Notes: generated by a model not told the origin, from the letters alone. DNA of 64,000 nucleotides from Bordetella genomosp. 13 (GCF_007679965.1 NZ_VEHL01000001.1:806001-870000), one strand, 5' to 3'. Positions 17,694 through 26,680 are shown, counted from the first letter of the stretch. Translations and numbers: made by a program.

Positions 17694-18421
17694 CGGGAGG
17701 CTCCTTGCGTCGCCGCGGATGGCTGGCCGCCGAGCATGCCCGGCACGCGCACGCGGCGCTCGATGGCGGTCATCAGGCGGTTGATGGACAGCGCGGACAC
17801 GATGTAGAGCACGGTCACCGCCAGATAGATCTCCACGCCGCGCGAGGTCTCCTCCTGGGCCTGCATGGCGAACATCGTCAGCTCGGGGATCGACACGGCG
17901 AAGGCGACGGACGAGTTCTTGAAGATGTTCATGGTTTCGCTGGTCAGCGGCGGCAGGATCACGCGCGCGGCCATGGGCAGCAGCACGTACCGGTAGCATT
18001 GCGGCAGGCTCAGGCCCAGCGCCAGGCCCGCCTGGCGCTGGCCGGTGGGCAGCGAAAGAATGCCCGAGCGGACCTGCTCGGCAATCCGTGCGGAAGTGAA
18101 CAGCCCCAGCGCCGCCACCACCAGCACGAACGACGGCAGGTCCTTCAAGGGCGGGACCAGCGCCGGCAGGACGTAGTACCAGATGAAGATCTGGACCAGC
18201 AGCGGCACGTTGCGGAACACCTCCACCCAGGCATTGCCCAGGCGGACGAGCCAGGGGTGGCCCGGCAATGTCCGCAGCGTGCCGATGGCCACGCCGAACA
18301 CCAGCGCCACCAGGAGCGCCGACAGGGCGACCGCGACGGTCCATCCCCAGGCCGACATCATCCAGGCCAGGTAGCTCGTGTAGCGTCCGCCCGGGTCGAT
18401 GAAAAATACGTTCCAGTCCAT
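17690..18421 (-). CDS. Polar amino acid ABC transporter permease (GltJ type)
   Basis: A 243-residue inner-membrane permease. The EAA-type loop reads [33 protein letters not shown]. The N-terminus ([19 protein letters not shown]) resembles the GltJ subgroup of glutamate/aspartate transporters, but specificity cannot be settled from the permease. It is followed with a 4-bp overlap by the second permease and preceded by the binding protein gene (30 bp). Confidence 0.93.
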   Translation of the reverse strand: MDWNVFFIDPGGRYTSYLAWMMSAWGWTVAVALSALLVALVFGVAIGTLRTLPGHPWLVRLGNAWVEVFRNVPLLVQIFIWYYVLPALVPPLKDLPSFVLVVAALGLFTSARIAEQVRSGILSLPTGQRQAGLALGLSLPQCYRYVLLPMAARVILPPLTSETMNIFKNSSVAFAVSIPELTMFAMQAQEETSRGVEIYLAVTVLYIVSALSINRLMTAIERRVRVPGMLGGQPSAATQGASR

Positions 18422-18451
18422 GGTCGCTTGCCCTGTGACGGTCCGGCCCGC

Positions 18452-19342
18452 TCAGGGCTGGGCGTACTGCTCGGTGGGCTTGTCGTTCGGATTGGCCCAC
18501 GCGTCGCGGGTGGCTTGCGACAGCGGCAGGTTCACGGTGACCTGATTGGGCGGGATGGGCTTGAGGAACCATTTGTCCCACAGCGCCAGCAGCGTGCCGG
18601 ACGCGATCTGGGCGCGGATGCTGTCATCCACGGCCTTCTTGAACGCGGGGTCGTCCTTGGGGATCATGATGGCGATGGGCTCGACGCTCAGCGGCTCTCC
18701 CACGATCCTCAGGCTGGCCGGATCGCGCGATTTCGAGATCAGCGCGGCCAGCGTGGACGCGTCGATCACGAAGGCGTCGGCGCGGCCCTGTTCCAGCAGC
18801 AGGAAGCTTTCGGCATGATCCTTGCCGAACACTTCCTTGAAGTCGGCATCGCGCGACTTGCGGCGCAGCAGTTGCACGGACGTGGTGCCGGTGGTGGTCA
18901 CCACCGTCTTGCCGTTCAGGTCCTTGACCGATTCGATGCCCGACCCCGCGCGCACGGCCATGCGCACCTCCTCGACGTAGGTGGTCATGGCGAAGCCGAC
19001 CTCCTTCTGGCGCGGTGCGTTGTTGGTCGTCGCGCCGCATTCCAGGTCCACGGTGCCGTTGGACACCAGCGGGATCCGGTTCTGCGAGGTCACCACCTGA
19101 TAGCGCGTCTGCAGGCCGGGCACGCCCAGCGTCTTCTTCAGGTCCTCGATGATGTTGGTGCAGACGTCGTAATGGAAGCCGGTGTACTTGCCGGTGCCCA
19201 GCGCATAGGAGAAGGCCGTGGATTCGCGCACGCCCATCGTCACGGTGTTGCTGGACTTGATCTTGGCCAGGGTGTCGGCCGCCTGCGCGGAGGCCGACAG
19301 GCAGGCCATGGCGATGGCCGCGGTCAGGTATCGATGCATCAT
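18452..19342 (-). CDS. Amino acid ABC transporter periplasmic binding protein
   Basis: A 296-residue SBP_bac_3-type binding protein. A short signal peptide (YLTAAIAMACLSASAQA) is followed by ADTLAKIKSSNTVTMGVRESTAFSYA. GTVDLECGATTNNAPRQKEVGFA and the second-lobe ESFLLLEQGRADAFVIDAS match the GltI (glutamate/aspartate) branch, with the family's conserved charged residues around ECGATTN. The start is the first of two adjacent ATG codons, after an AAGGGAAT Shine-Dalgarno. It feeds the two permeases and the ATPase. An acidic or short-chain amino acid is the likely ligand by family resemblance only. Confidence 0.92.
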   Translation of the reverse strand: MMHRYLTAAIAMACLSASAQAADTLAKIKSSNTVTMGVRESTAFSYALGTGKYTGFHYDVCTNIIEDLKKTLGVPGLQTRYQVVTSQNRIPLVSNGTVDLECGATTNNAPRQKEVGFAMTTYVEEVRMAVRAGSGIESVKDLNGKTVVTTTGTTSVQLLRRKSRDADFKEVFGKDHAESFLLLEQGRADAFVIDASTLAALISKSRDPASLRIVGEPLSVEPIAIMIPKDDPAFKKAVDDSIRAQIASGTLLALWDKWFLKPIPPNQVTVNLPLSQATRDAWANPNDKPTEQYAQP

Positions 19343-19442
19343 GGTGTATTCCCTTGTCTGTTCGAGTTTGAGGTCAGGCTGAAAAAGCGGCGGCTGGCGT
19401 ATCCCGGTCCGGGCATTGCGCGCAAGACCGTGCCCGAGGCGC

Positions 19443-20645
19443 CTAGCGCAATGCCAGGCACGCCGCCTTGATGCGCTCGCACGCCCGTTCGATGATGTCC
19501 ATCGACGTGGCGAACGAGATCCGGAACGCCGGCGAGATGCCATACGCGGCGCCCTGCACGGTCGCGACCTGGTGCGACTCCAGCAGGTACATCACGAAGT
19601 CGCTGTCGGTGGCGATGGTTCGTCCATCCGGCGTGGTCCTGCCGATGTGCGCCGCGCACGAGACGTAGACGTAGAACGCGCCGGCGGGCGTCGGGCAGCG
19701 CAGCCCGGCCTGGCCATCCAGCAGTTCGACGATCCGGTCGCGGCGCGCCTCGAATTCGGCGCGCCAGGCGCCGAAGAACTCCATCGGGCCATTGAGCGCG
19801 GCCACGGCGGCCGCCTGGCTGACCGCCGCCGGATTGCCGCTGGTCTGCGACTGCAGCTTCTCCATGGCCTTGATGAGCTCGCGCGGGCCGCCGGCGTAGC
19901 CGATACGCCAGCCCGTCATCGCATAGGCCTTGGACACGCCATTGACCGTGACGGTCCGGTCGAACAGCGCGGGGTTGGCCTGCGCGAACGAGGTGTAGCG
20001 CGCGCCGTCGTAGATCAGGTGTTCGTAGATGTCGTCGGTCAGGATGTACACGTGCGGATGGCGTGCGAGCACTTCCCCCAGGCTGCGCAGCTCCGCCGCG
20101 TTGTAGATGGCTCCGCTGGGGTTGTTCGGCGAGTTCAGCACGAGCCATTTGGTGCGGGGCGTGATCGCGGCCTCCAGCTGGGCCGCGCCGATCTTGAAGC
20201 CGGCCTCGGCATGGGTGGCCAGGTGCACCGGCGTGCCCCCGTTCAGGCGGACGATGTCGGGATACGACACCCAGTAGGGCGCCGGCACGATGACTTCGTC
20301 GCCGTCCTCGACCGTGGCGGTCAGCACGTTGTAGAGCACCTGTTTGGCGCCCGCGCCGACGGATATCTGGTCGGGTATGTACGCCAGCTCGTTTTCCCGC
20401 AGGAACTTGGCGCAGATCGCCTGCTTGAGCGCCGCGGTGCCGTCGACGGCGGTGTACCGGGTGTCCCCGCGCAGCAAGGCGGCATGCGCGGCCTCGATGA
20501 TGTGCGGCGGCGTGGGGAAGTCCGGCTCGCCCGCCGCCATGTTGCAGACGGGGTGCCCGCTTGCGATCAGGGCCTTGGCCCTGGACATGGCCGCGATGCT
20601 GGGCGAGGGCTGGATGCGATCGAGTCGGCTGACGATGAAGGGCAT
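19443..20645 (-). CDS. Class I aminotransferase (aspartate aminotransferase Ib type)
   Basis: A 400-residue PLP aminotransferase. MAAGEPDFPTPPHI near residue 37, VPAPYWVSYPDIV, LNSPNNPSGA and the lysine K239 in NGVSKAYAMTGWRIGY are the family landmarks. The ending FRISFA retains the carboxylate-binding arginine. It belongs with aspartate/prephenate aminotransferases of the Ib group. It is first in the minus-strand operon, 100 bp before the binding-protein gene, and divergent from LysR. It likely converts the imported amino acid to its 2-oxo acid. Substrate unknown. Confidence 0.92.
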   Translation of the reverse strand: MPFIVSRLDRIQPSPSIAAMSRAKALIASGHPVCNMAAGEPDFPTPPHIIEAAHAALLRGDTRYTAVDGTAALKQAICAKFLRENELAYIPDQISVGAGAKQVLYNVLTATVEDGDEVIVPAPYWVSYPDIVRLNGGTPVHLATHAEAGFKIGAAQLEAAITPRTKWLVLNSPNNPSGAIYNAAELRSLGEVLARHPHVYILTDDIYEHLIYDGARYTSFAQANPALFDRTVTVNGVSKAYAMTGWRIGYAGGPRELIKAMEKLQSQTSGNPAAVSQAAAVAALNGPMEFFGAWRAEFEARRDRIVELLDGQAGLRCPTPAGAFYVYVSCAAHIGRTTPDGRTIATDSDFVMYLLESHQVATVQGAAYGISPAFRISFATSMDIIERACERIKAACLALR

Positions 20646-20770
20646 GGAGAAAGGTCGTTGTTCTGGAAGTCCGGCTCATTCTGGGATGCGGCAATACATT
20701 CCACAAGCGAATCGTTTTCGTGTTTAATTGGCTGAAAATTCATCAATCGAAGTGGAGGGAGGCGCGCGCC

Positions 20771-21685
20771 TTGATCACGTTCAAGCAGCTGGAGGCGTTC
20801 TACTGGTCGGTCGAGCTCGAAGGGTTCGAGCCCGCGGCCATGCGCCTGAACACCACGCAATCTGCGATCTCGAAGCGGCTCCAGGAGCTCGAGGGCATCC
20901 TGGGATTTCCGCTGTTCGACCGGACCCGCCGCAAGGCGCAGGTCACGCCGCGCGGCGAGAAGCTGCGGCTGCTGGCGCGGGAGGCGTTAGAGGTCCGCAC
21001 GCGCATCCTCGACATGAGCCGGGCCGATTTCGTCGAGCCGCGCACGGTGCGCATCGGCGTGACGGAATTGACCGCCATGACGTGGCTGCCGGGCCTGGTG
21101 CAGCGCGTGCACGGCAGCTATCCGACGATCTCGCTGGAGCCCTCCGTGGGTTCCAGCGTCAGCCTGGCGGCCAAGCTCATGGCGGGCGAGCTCGACCTGG
21201 TCGTCGCGCCCGACGCGTTCCGCGATGCGGGCCTGGCGGTGCTGCCCCTGGAGGCGGTCGAGTACGCCTGGATATGCAGTCCCGCCTATCTCGACGACGA
21301 CGAGCAGTTGCCGTTGAAGACACTGGCCGGATACACCATCATCGAGCAGCGTCACGAGTCCGGATTGGGTGCGCTGGTCGACCAGTGGCTCGACGCGCAG
21401 CAGGTCCGGTTCACGCATACCTTGTCCAGCAGCAGCCTGACGGCGTCGGCCTCGCTGACGCTGGCCGGGCTGGGCATCTGCTACCTGCCGCGCAGGCTGT
21501 TCGAGCAGGACCTGCAGGCCGGCCATCTGCGGATCATCAGGAGCAAGCCCTCGATGCCGCACATTCCGTACGCCGTGCTGTACGCCAAGGCGCATGCCGA
21601 CGACTTGCTGAGGTACGTGGCCACCATGGCCACCGAGGAGTGCGATTTCTCCCGGCCCATGCCGGCCTATTTCTCGGGCCGCTAG
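20771..21685 (+). CDS. LysR-family regulator of the aminotransferase/ABC operon
   Basis: A LysR protein of 304 residues from TTG 20771. That codon follows a strong GGAGGGAGG Shine-Dalgarno (20754-20762) and gives the normal LysR length, so I prefer it to the GTG at 20720, which adds an unmatched basic tail. The helix-turn-helix is ITFKQLEAFYWSVELEG...NTTQSAISKRLQELEG..LFDRTRRKAQ. The effector domain follows, with LTLAGLGICYLPRRLF. It is divergent from the aminotransferase gene and probably controls the whole operon in response to the imported amino acid or its oxo acid. Confidence 0.88.
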   Translation: MITFKQLEAFYWSVELEGFEPAAMRLNTTQSAISKRLQELEGILGFPLFDRTRRKAQVTPRGEKLRLLAREALEVRTRILDMSRADFVEPRTVRIGVTELTAMTWLPGLVQRVHGSYPTISLEPSVGSSVSLAAKLMAGELDLVVAPDAFRDAGLAVLPLEAVEYAWICSPAYLDDDEQLPLKTLAGYTIIEQRHESGLGALVDQWLDAQQVRFTHTLSSSSLTASASLTLAGLGICYLPRRLFEQDLQAGHLRIIRSKPSMPHIPYAVLYAKAHADDLLRYVATMATEECDFSRPMPAYFSGR

Positions 21686-21835
21686 CGCCCGCCGCGCGCA
21701 CGGCCGGTTGCGGGAAAAACATTCAACGGTCACCGGAATTTATATCGCTTGTTGCGGGAGGGTCCCCAACCTAGCCTTGATGCCTGCGCCGCTCGCCGCC
21801 AGCGAACGGCGCACGATCAGAAAAAGGAGGCAGGT

Positions 21836-22804
21836 ATGCGGCTCATGAAATTGGCGGGAATGCTGGCGATGATGGCGGCGGCGGCCCAGGCGGGCGCGGC
21901 GGGATATCCGGAACGGCCCATCCGCCTGGTGGTTCCTTTTCCGCCGGGCGGCACGGCCGACATCGTCGCGCGCGTGGTGTCCGACAGGGTGGCCCAGGAA
22001 CTGAAGACCACCGTCATCGTCGAGAACAAGCCCGGCGGCGCCGGCGGCAGCGTCGGCACGCTGGACATCGTGCGTGCCAAGCCGGATGGCTATACCTTCG
22101 GCATCGCCACCGTCGGTACGCTGGGCACGGCGCCAGCCACCGCGCCCAAGCCCCTGTACGATCCCGAGCGCGACTTTTCGTACGTCACGAACATCGCCGG
22201 CATGCCGATGCTGCTGGTGGCCGGCCCGTCGATGGGCACGCGGTCGTTCGACGACATCCTGGCCCGCGTGCGCGCCGAGCCAGACCGGATCAGCTTCGGC
22301 AGCGGCGGCACCGGCGGGGTCGCGCACCTGATGGGGGCGAAGTTCCAGGTGGCCACGAAGACCCGCCTGATCCACGTGCCGTACCGAGGCGCCAACCCGG
22401 CGTTGAACGACCTGGCCGGCGGGCAGGTCGACCTGGTCTTCGATGCCCTGGCGTCTTCCACGCCCTTTCTGCAGGGCGATCGCGTGCGCGCCATCGCCAT
22501 ATCGGGCGATACCCGCTTGAAGTCGCTGCCCGAGACGCCGACGTTCAAGGAACTGGGCCTGCAGCCTGTCAGCACCGATGCGTGGTACGGACTGGTGGGG
22601 CCGGCGGGCATCGACGCGGCCATCGTCGAGCGCGTTCACCTGGCCGTGAAATCGGCCCTGGCCTCGGATGCCGTGCGCGAGCGCCTCGACAAGATACAGA
22701 CCCAGGCGATCGGCAGCGACCCCGCGGCGTACCGCAAGCAGGTGCTGGATGAGCTGCAGGCCTGGCGGGACCTGGCGAAGTCGCAGAACATCGTCGTCGA
22801 CTAG
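21836..22804 (+). CDS. Bug-family periplasmic receptor
   Basis: A 322-residue exported Bug/TctC protein: short signal peptide ending AAAAQAGAA, PERPIRLVVPFPPGGTADIVARVV, ENKPGGAGGSVG and HVPYRGANPALNDL. The start at 21836 lies just after AAAAAGGAGG (21821-21830), a textbook Shine-Dalgarno. Downstream of a LysR gene on the same strand (150 bp apart), it may be induced by it or stand alone. Ligand unknown; no TctA/TctB nearby. Confidence 0.9.
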   Translation: MRLMKLAGMLAMMAAAAQAGAAGYPERPIRLVVPFPPGGTADIVARVVSDRVAQELKTTVIVENKPGGAGGSVGTLDIVRAKPDGYTFGIATVGTLGTAPATAPKPLYDPERDFSYVTNIAGMPMLLVAGPSMGTRSFDDILARVRAEPDRISFGSGGTGGVAHLMGAKFQVATKTRLIHVPYRGANPALNDLAGGQVDLVFDALASSTPFLQGDRVRAIAISGDTRLKSLPETPTFKELGLQPVSTDAWYGLVGPAGIDAAIVERVHLAVKSALASDAVRERLDKIQTQAIGSDPAAYRKQVLDELQAWRDLAKSQNIVVD

Positions 22805-22835
22805 GCTGCCGGGGCAGCCGCCGCGTTCCGGAATG

Positions 22836-23414
22836 CTATCTGTTCCGCGAACGGAACGCCGCGGCCTTCATCCGGTTGCCGCACGTCGCCATGCTGCACC
22901 AGCGCCGCCGGTGGGATTTGGTCTGGTCGTGGAACAGCAGGGTGCAGCCGTCGCCCTCGCATTGGCGCACCAGTTCCAAGGACACATTGGTCAGCAAGTC
23001 GGCCAACGCCTGCGCCACGGGCTCCAGCAAGCTCGCCGCGTCGGCCTTGCGACGATGCTGCGCCAGTCGATAGCCGCCCGAGGCGCCGTCCCACTGCAGC
23101 ACGCGTTGCGGGCGGCCCGCTTCCAGCACGCGGTTCACCACGCCGGCGTCCGCCGCTTTTCCAAGCCTGGCGGCCTGCACGATGGCGCGCGCGTTGGCGC
23201 GCAGTTCGCGGGCAAGGGACAGCAATCCCTTCGGCGCGGGCCCGAAATCCTCCTGCAGCAGACCCGTCGACTTCAGCCAGTCCGCCACGCTGGCATCGCT
23301 GGTCAGGCAATCGCAGTGCCGTGAGGCTTCCCCATATTCCGTGTTGATGAAGTCCAGGGCGAGGTTGTCCGCGACGAACAGGGGCGTCGAGGGATCGAAG
23401 GTATCGGTAGGCAT
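22836..23414 (-). CDS. CGNR zinc-finger (ABATE-domain) transcription factor
   Basis: A 192-residue protein with an N-terminal ABATE-like region (ADNLALDFINTEYG...WLKSTGLL) and a C-terminal CGNR zinc finger. The finger reads ...CEGDGCTLLFHDQTKSHRRRWCSMATCGNR..., with the zinc-binding Cys residues and CGNR visible at residues ~150-183. Family members are presumed stress or metabolite-responsive regulators. I start at ATG 23414 (close GCAGGA) rather than 23441. It is divergent from the alpha/beta hydrolase, and CGGTTAT elements lie in the shared promoter region. Confidence 0.88.
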   Translation of the reverse strand: MPTDTFDPSTPLFVADNLALDFINTEYGEASRHCDCLTSDASVADWLKSTGLLQEDFGPAPKGLLSLARELRANARAIVQAARLGKAADAGVVNRVLEAGRPQRVLQWDGASGGYRLAQHRRKADAASLLEPVAQALADLLTNVSLELVRQCEGDGCTLLFHDQTKSHRRRWCSMATCGNRMKAAAFRSRNR

Positions 23415-23422
23415 TCCTGCAT

Positions 23423-23494
23423 CATAACCGATAAAAATCATTTGACCGGTTATGCATGGCTGACGTAACCTTGAAATTCGTTTTCAACGGTTAT
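23423..23494. promoter_or_regulatory. Three CGGTTAT elements in the CGNR/hydrolase promoter region
   Basis: CATAACCG (23423-23430) and its inverted copy CGGTTATG (23447-23454) form an 8-bp dyad spaced by 16 bp. A third element, CGGTTAT, is at 23488-23494 in direct orientation, just ahead of the hydrolase Shine-Dalgarno. Their clustering in the divergent region suggests the binding site of the CGNR protein. Confidence 0.5.
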
Positions 23495-23508
23495 TAGGAG
23501 TCTTTGCC

Positions 23509-24405
23509 ATGTCGTCCGATACATCGCTTGCCGCCGGCGCCGGCGTGCCGGTCCACCACCGCTACGAACAGGTCGGTGACGTGAGAATGTTCTACCGGGA
23601 GGCGGGCGACAAGGCCGCGCCGACGGTGCTTCTGCTGCACGGGTTTCCCACGTCGTCGCTGATGTACCGCAACCTGATTCCGCTGCTGGCGGACCGGTAC
23701 CACGTCATCGCGCCGGACCTGCCGGGCTTCGGTTTCACCGAGGCGCCGGACCGGGGGCGTTATGCCTACACCTTCGACCAGCTTGCCCTCACTGTCGAGC
23801 AGTTCACGGTGCAATTGGGCCTGGACCGGTACGCGCTGCAGGTCTTCGACTACGGCGCGCCGGTAGGGTGGCGCCTGGCGGCGGCGCATCCCGAGCGCGT
23901 CAGCGCCATCGTTTCGCAGAACGGCAACGCATACGAAGAAGGGCTTGGCGACGCGTGGAATCCCATCCGGAAGTATTGGTCGGAGCCATCCGGGAAGAAC
24001 CGAGACGCGCTGCGCGAGTTCCTGACGCCGGAGGCGATCAAGTGGCAGTACACGCATGGCACCGCCGATCCGAGCCTGATCGCACCGGAGACCCATGGCC
24101 TGGATGCCTTGCTGGTCGGACGCCCGGAGAAACTGGAGATCCAGCTGGACCTGTTCCTGGACTATGCGTCGAACGTGGCGAAATATCCGGAGTTCCAGGC
24201 CTATTTCCGCAAGCATCAGCCTCCGCTGCTGGCGGTGTGGGGCAGGAACGATCCGTTCTTCCTGCCCGCCGGCGCGCAGGCCTGGAAGCGCGACATTCCC
24301 GGGGCGGACGTGCGCTTCTTCGATACCGGCCACTTCGCGCTGGAGACGCATCACGCCGAGATCGGCGCCGCCATCCGCGCTTTCCTGGACGCGAACGTCC
24401 GGTGA
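23509..24405 (+). CDS. Alpha/beta hydrolase with Asp nucleophile (haloalkane/haloacetate dehalogenase-like)
   Basis: A 298-residue alpha/beta hydrolase. The oxyanion region LLLHGFPTSS is near residue 45. The nucleophile position is D114 in QVFDYGAPVGW, the acid is D248 in WGRNDPFF, and the base is H275 in DTGHFALE. An Asp nucleophile with this triad is typical of haloalkane or fluoroacetate dehalogenases and epoxide hydrolases, not esterases. The tryptophan/tyrosine cap residues that select halide are not certain. It is divergent from a CGNR regulator. Cleavage of a carbon-halogen or epoxide bond is possible, but many such proteins have no known substrate. Confidence 0.85.
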   Translation: MSSDTSLAAGAGVPVHHRYEQVGDVRMFYREAGDKAAPTVLLLHGFPTSSLMYRNLIPLLADRYHVIAPDLPGFGFTEAPDRGRYAYTFDQLALTVEQFTVQLGLDRYALQVFDYGAPVGWRLAAAHPERVSAIVSQNGNAYEEGLGDAWNPIRKYWSEPSGKNRDALREFLTPEAIKWQYTHGTADPSLIAPETHGLDALLVGRPEKLEIQLDLFLDYASNVAKYPEFQAYFRKHQPPLLAVWGRNDPFFLPAGAQAWKRDIPGADVRFFDTGHFALETHHAEIGAAIRAFLDANVR

Positions 24406-24429
24406 CGGCGCGCGCCGGCCCGGCGACGA

Positions 24430-25329
24430 TCACGCGTCGAACAGGGCCCGGTTCCGCTTGAATGCGTCTTCGAGGTGGCGCATCACGGCGCGCACCGGTC
24501 CCGCCTTGCGGTCCTGGCCGCGGATCAGCAGGAAGATCTCCCGGGGTGTGGGCACGGGCGTCAGTGCGCAGGGCCGCAATTCGGGAAGCTGCCGCCCGAT
24601 GTAGTGCGGCAGCAGCGCGATGCCCGCGCCTTCCCTGGCGGCCGTGGCCTGCAGCACCTGATTCTCCGCCCGGAATGCGACGTGCGCGCGCGGGAAATGC
24701 TGCGCGAGCCAGCGGGCCTCGGGGATATCCGAATTCTGCTCGTCGAAGCCGACGAAGGGCGTCCTTCGTCCTTGCAAGGCCTCCGTGCATCGCGCATCGG
24801 TGCCGTAGAAGCCGAAGGCCATATGACCGACCGGGGTGGCGATCAGGTCGCCATCGGCGGGCTTGCCGACCCGCACGGCGATGTCCGCGCGGCGCCGTTC
24901 CAGGCTGATGGCTCGCAGGTCCGTCGCCAGGTCTATCCCCAACTTCGGGTGCACGGCCGTGATCCGGGCCAAGTGCACGGAAAGGAATGCGTGAGCCAGC
25001 GCGGGAGGCGCATTGACACGCACCACGCCCCGCAGTTCTCCGTCGTCGCCCTGGTCGGTGGTCCGCAGCTGCTGCGCGGCGGATTCCATGCCGGTCGCGG
25101 CCTGCATGGCGGCCTCGCCGGCGGGTGTCAGAAGGTATCCGTCCGGCCGGCGTTCGACCAGCTTGCGCCCCATGCTGTCCTCCAGGGACTGGATGCGCCG
25201 CGCAATGGTGGCGTGGGTGACGCGCAGCGCGCGGGCTGCGGCCGACAGGCTGCCATAGCGGCCCAGCGCGAGAAAGACGCGCACGTCTTGCCAGTCGATG
25301 TCTGTGCTCTTTCGATCAGTCACGTTCAT
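24430..25329 (-). CDS. LysR-family regulator (single-target type)
   Basis: A 299-residue LysR protein: WQDVRVFLALGRYGSLSAAARALRVTHATIARRIQSLEDSMG and the winged segment KLVERRPDGYLLT. The effector domain begins near residue 95 with GVVRVNAPPAL. It is divergent from the SDR/tautomerase pair and ends 24 bp from the convergent hydrolase gene. Probably regulates the SDR operon; effector unknown. Confidence 0.9.
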   Translation of the reverse strand: MNVTDRKSTDIDWQDVRVFLALGRYGSLSAAARALRVTHATIARRIQSLEDSMGRKLVERRPDGYLLTPAGEAAMQAATGMESAAQQLRTTDQGDDGELRGVVRVNAPPALAHAFLSVHLARITAVHPKLGIDLATDLRAISLERRRADIAVRVGKPADGDLIATPVGHMAFGFYGTDARCTEALQGRRTPFVGFDEQNSDIPEARWLAQHFPRAHVAFRAENQVLQATAAREGAGIALLPHYIGRQLPELRPCALTPVPTPREIFLLIRGQDRKAGPVRAVMRHLEDAFKRNRALFDA

Positions 25330-25453
25330 ACCTGTGCATTTCTCATCAGCCGTTGTGCGAGGATAGCGGCTACCGCCCCTGGTGCGTCATCTCTACGCTG
25401 TGCACAGCATCGGAAAACCGATGTGCCCATCGATAGATACCAGGAGCTTCATC

Positions 25454-26164
25454 ATGACCATCAAGAAAGTCGCCATCGTCACCGGCGCGTCGCAAGGCAT
25501 CGGCGCCGGCATCGTCCAGGCGTATCGCAACCAGGGTTACGCCGTCGTGGCCACCTCGCGCACGATATCTCACTCGACGGACCAGGACGTCCTGGCCGTG
25601 GCCGGCGACATCCGCGAGCGGGCCGTCGCGCAACGCGTGCTGAAGGCCGCGCTGGACCGGTACGGCCGCGTCGACACGCTGATCAACAACGCCGGCATCT
25701 TCATCGGTAAGCCGTTCGTCGAATACACCGCGGACGACTTCCGCAACATGCTGGACGTCAACCTGGCCGGGTTCTTCCACATCACGCAGCTCGTCCTGCC
25801 GCGGATGCTGGAGCAGGGCACGGGTCACATCGTGCAGATTACGACTACGCTGGTGCACCAGGCGATCGCCGGCGTTCCCGCCGGCCTGGCCATGCTGACC
25901 AAGGGCGGCCTGGACGCGGTGACGCGCGGCTTGGCCATCGAATATGCGCAGGCCGGCGTGCGGGTGAACGCGGTGGCGCCGGGCATCATCAAGACGCCCA
26001 TGCACGCGCCGCAGAAGCACGAGGCGCTGGCCGGCATGCATCCCATGGGCCGCATGGGCGAGGTCTCGGAGATCGCCGACGCGGTCATGTACCTGGAGAA
26101 CGCCACCTTCGTGACGGGCGAGACCATCAACGTCGATGGCGGCCAGCACGCGGGCCGCTGGTAA
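25454..26164 (+). CDS. SDR-family oxidoreductase lacking the catalytic tyrosine
   Basis: A 236-residue SDR: VTGASQGIGAGIV at ~9-21, NNAGIF near 78, and VDGGQ near the end. The usual active-site YxxxK reads AGLAMLTKGGLD: the Lys is kept but the Tyr position is Ala and the Ser is Thr (QITTTL). I start at ATG 25454 (CAGGAG upstream); 24 additional in-frame codons upstream have no family match. It is followed 11 bp later by a tautomerase and is divergent from LysR. It probably works on a small carbonyl or enol, but the missing Tyr makes ordinary reductase chemistry doubtful. Confidence 0.85.
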   Translation: MTIKKVAIVTGASQGIGAGIVQAYRNQGYAVVATSRTISHSTDQDVLAVAGDIRERAVAQRVLKAALDRYGRVDTLINNAGIFIGKPFVEYTADDFRNMLDVNLAGFFHITQLVLPRMLEQGTGHIVQITTTLVHQAIAGVPAGLAMLTKGGLDAVTRGLAIEYAQAGVRVNAVAPGIIKTPMHAPQKHEALAGMHPMGRMGEVSEIADAVMYLENATFVTGETINVDGGQHAGRW

Positions 26165-26175
26165 GGAGCGCGACC

Positions 26176-26412
26176 ATGCCTTACGTGAACATCAAGGTGA
26201 CGCGCGAAGGCACGTCGCCCGGCGCCAGCGCGACGACGCCGGAACAGAAGCGCGCGTTGATCGAAGGGGTGTCGGCCCTGCTGTACGACGTCATGGGCAA
26301 GCCGCTGGAATCGACCTTCGTGGTGATCGAGGAGGTCGATCTCGACAGTTGGGGCGTGGGCGGCATGCCGACATTGCAATGGCGGGAGCGCGCCAAGGGT
26401 TCGCCGGCGTGA
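26176..26412 (+). CDS. 4-oxalocrotonate tautomerase-family protein
   Basis: A 78-residue protein starting MPYVNIKVT, so the catalytic N-terminal proline (after Met removal) is present. The rest follows the tautomerase monomer: EQKRALIEGVSALLYDVMGKPLESTFVVIEEVDLDSWGVGG. Such enzymes use Pro-1 to shift double bonds or add water/acid to unsaturated acids. It lies 11 bp after the SDR gene, probably in one operon. The length (78) is slightly longer than a 62-residue 4-OT, which is normal for the DmpI/YwhB-like variants. Confidence 0.85.
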   Translation: MPYVNIKVTREGTSPGASATTPEQKRALIEGVSALLYDVMGKPLESTFVVIEEVDLDSWGVGGMPTLQWRERAKGSPA

Positions 26413-26680
26413 TCCGCCGTTGCGGGGACGGGTGGCTGGATTCGTTTTTTCAGTCTTCGTCGGCTAATTTCATGCAGAATTTGCCCATGGTCGGCTATCC
26501 TGCGCCCTGGGCTGATATTGCTGGTAACCCCCATTAACACTTCCACGCCCCGTCTCCGCCCAAGCCCGCTAGGATGTAACGCATCGGCATCAGGCCAACC
26601 TGCATAGTCATTTCCACGTCGGCCTGTTCCGAAGGCGGCGGCGCCCTCAGCGCCGAGACAACCCTAGCAGGGAGGCCCGA

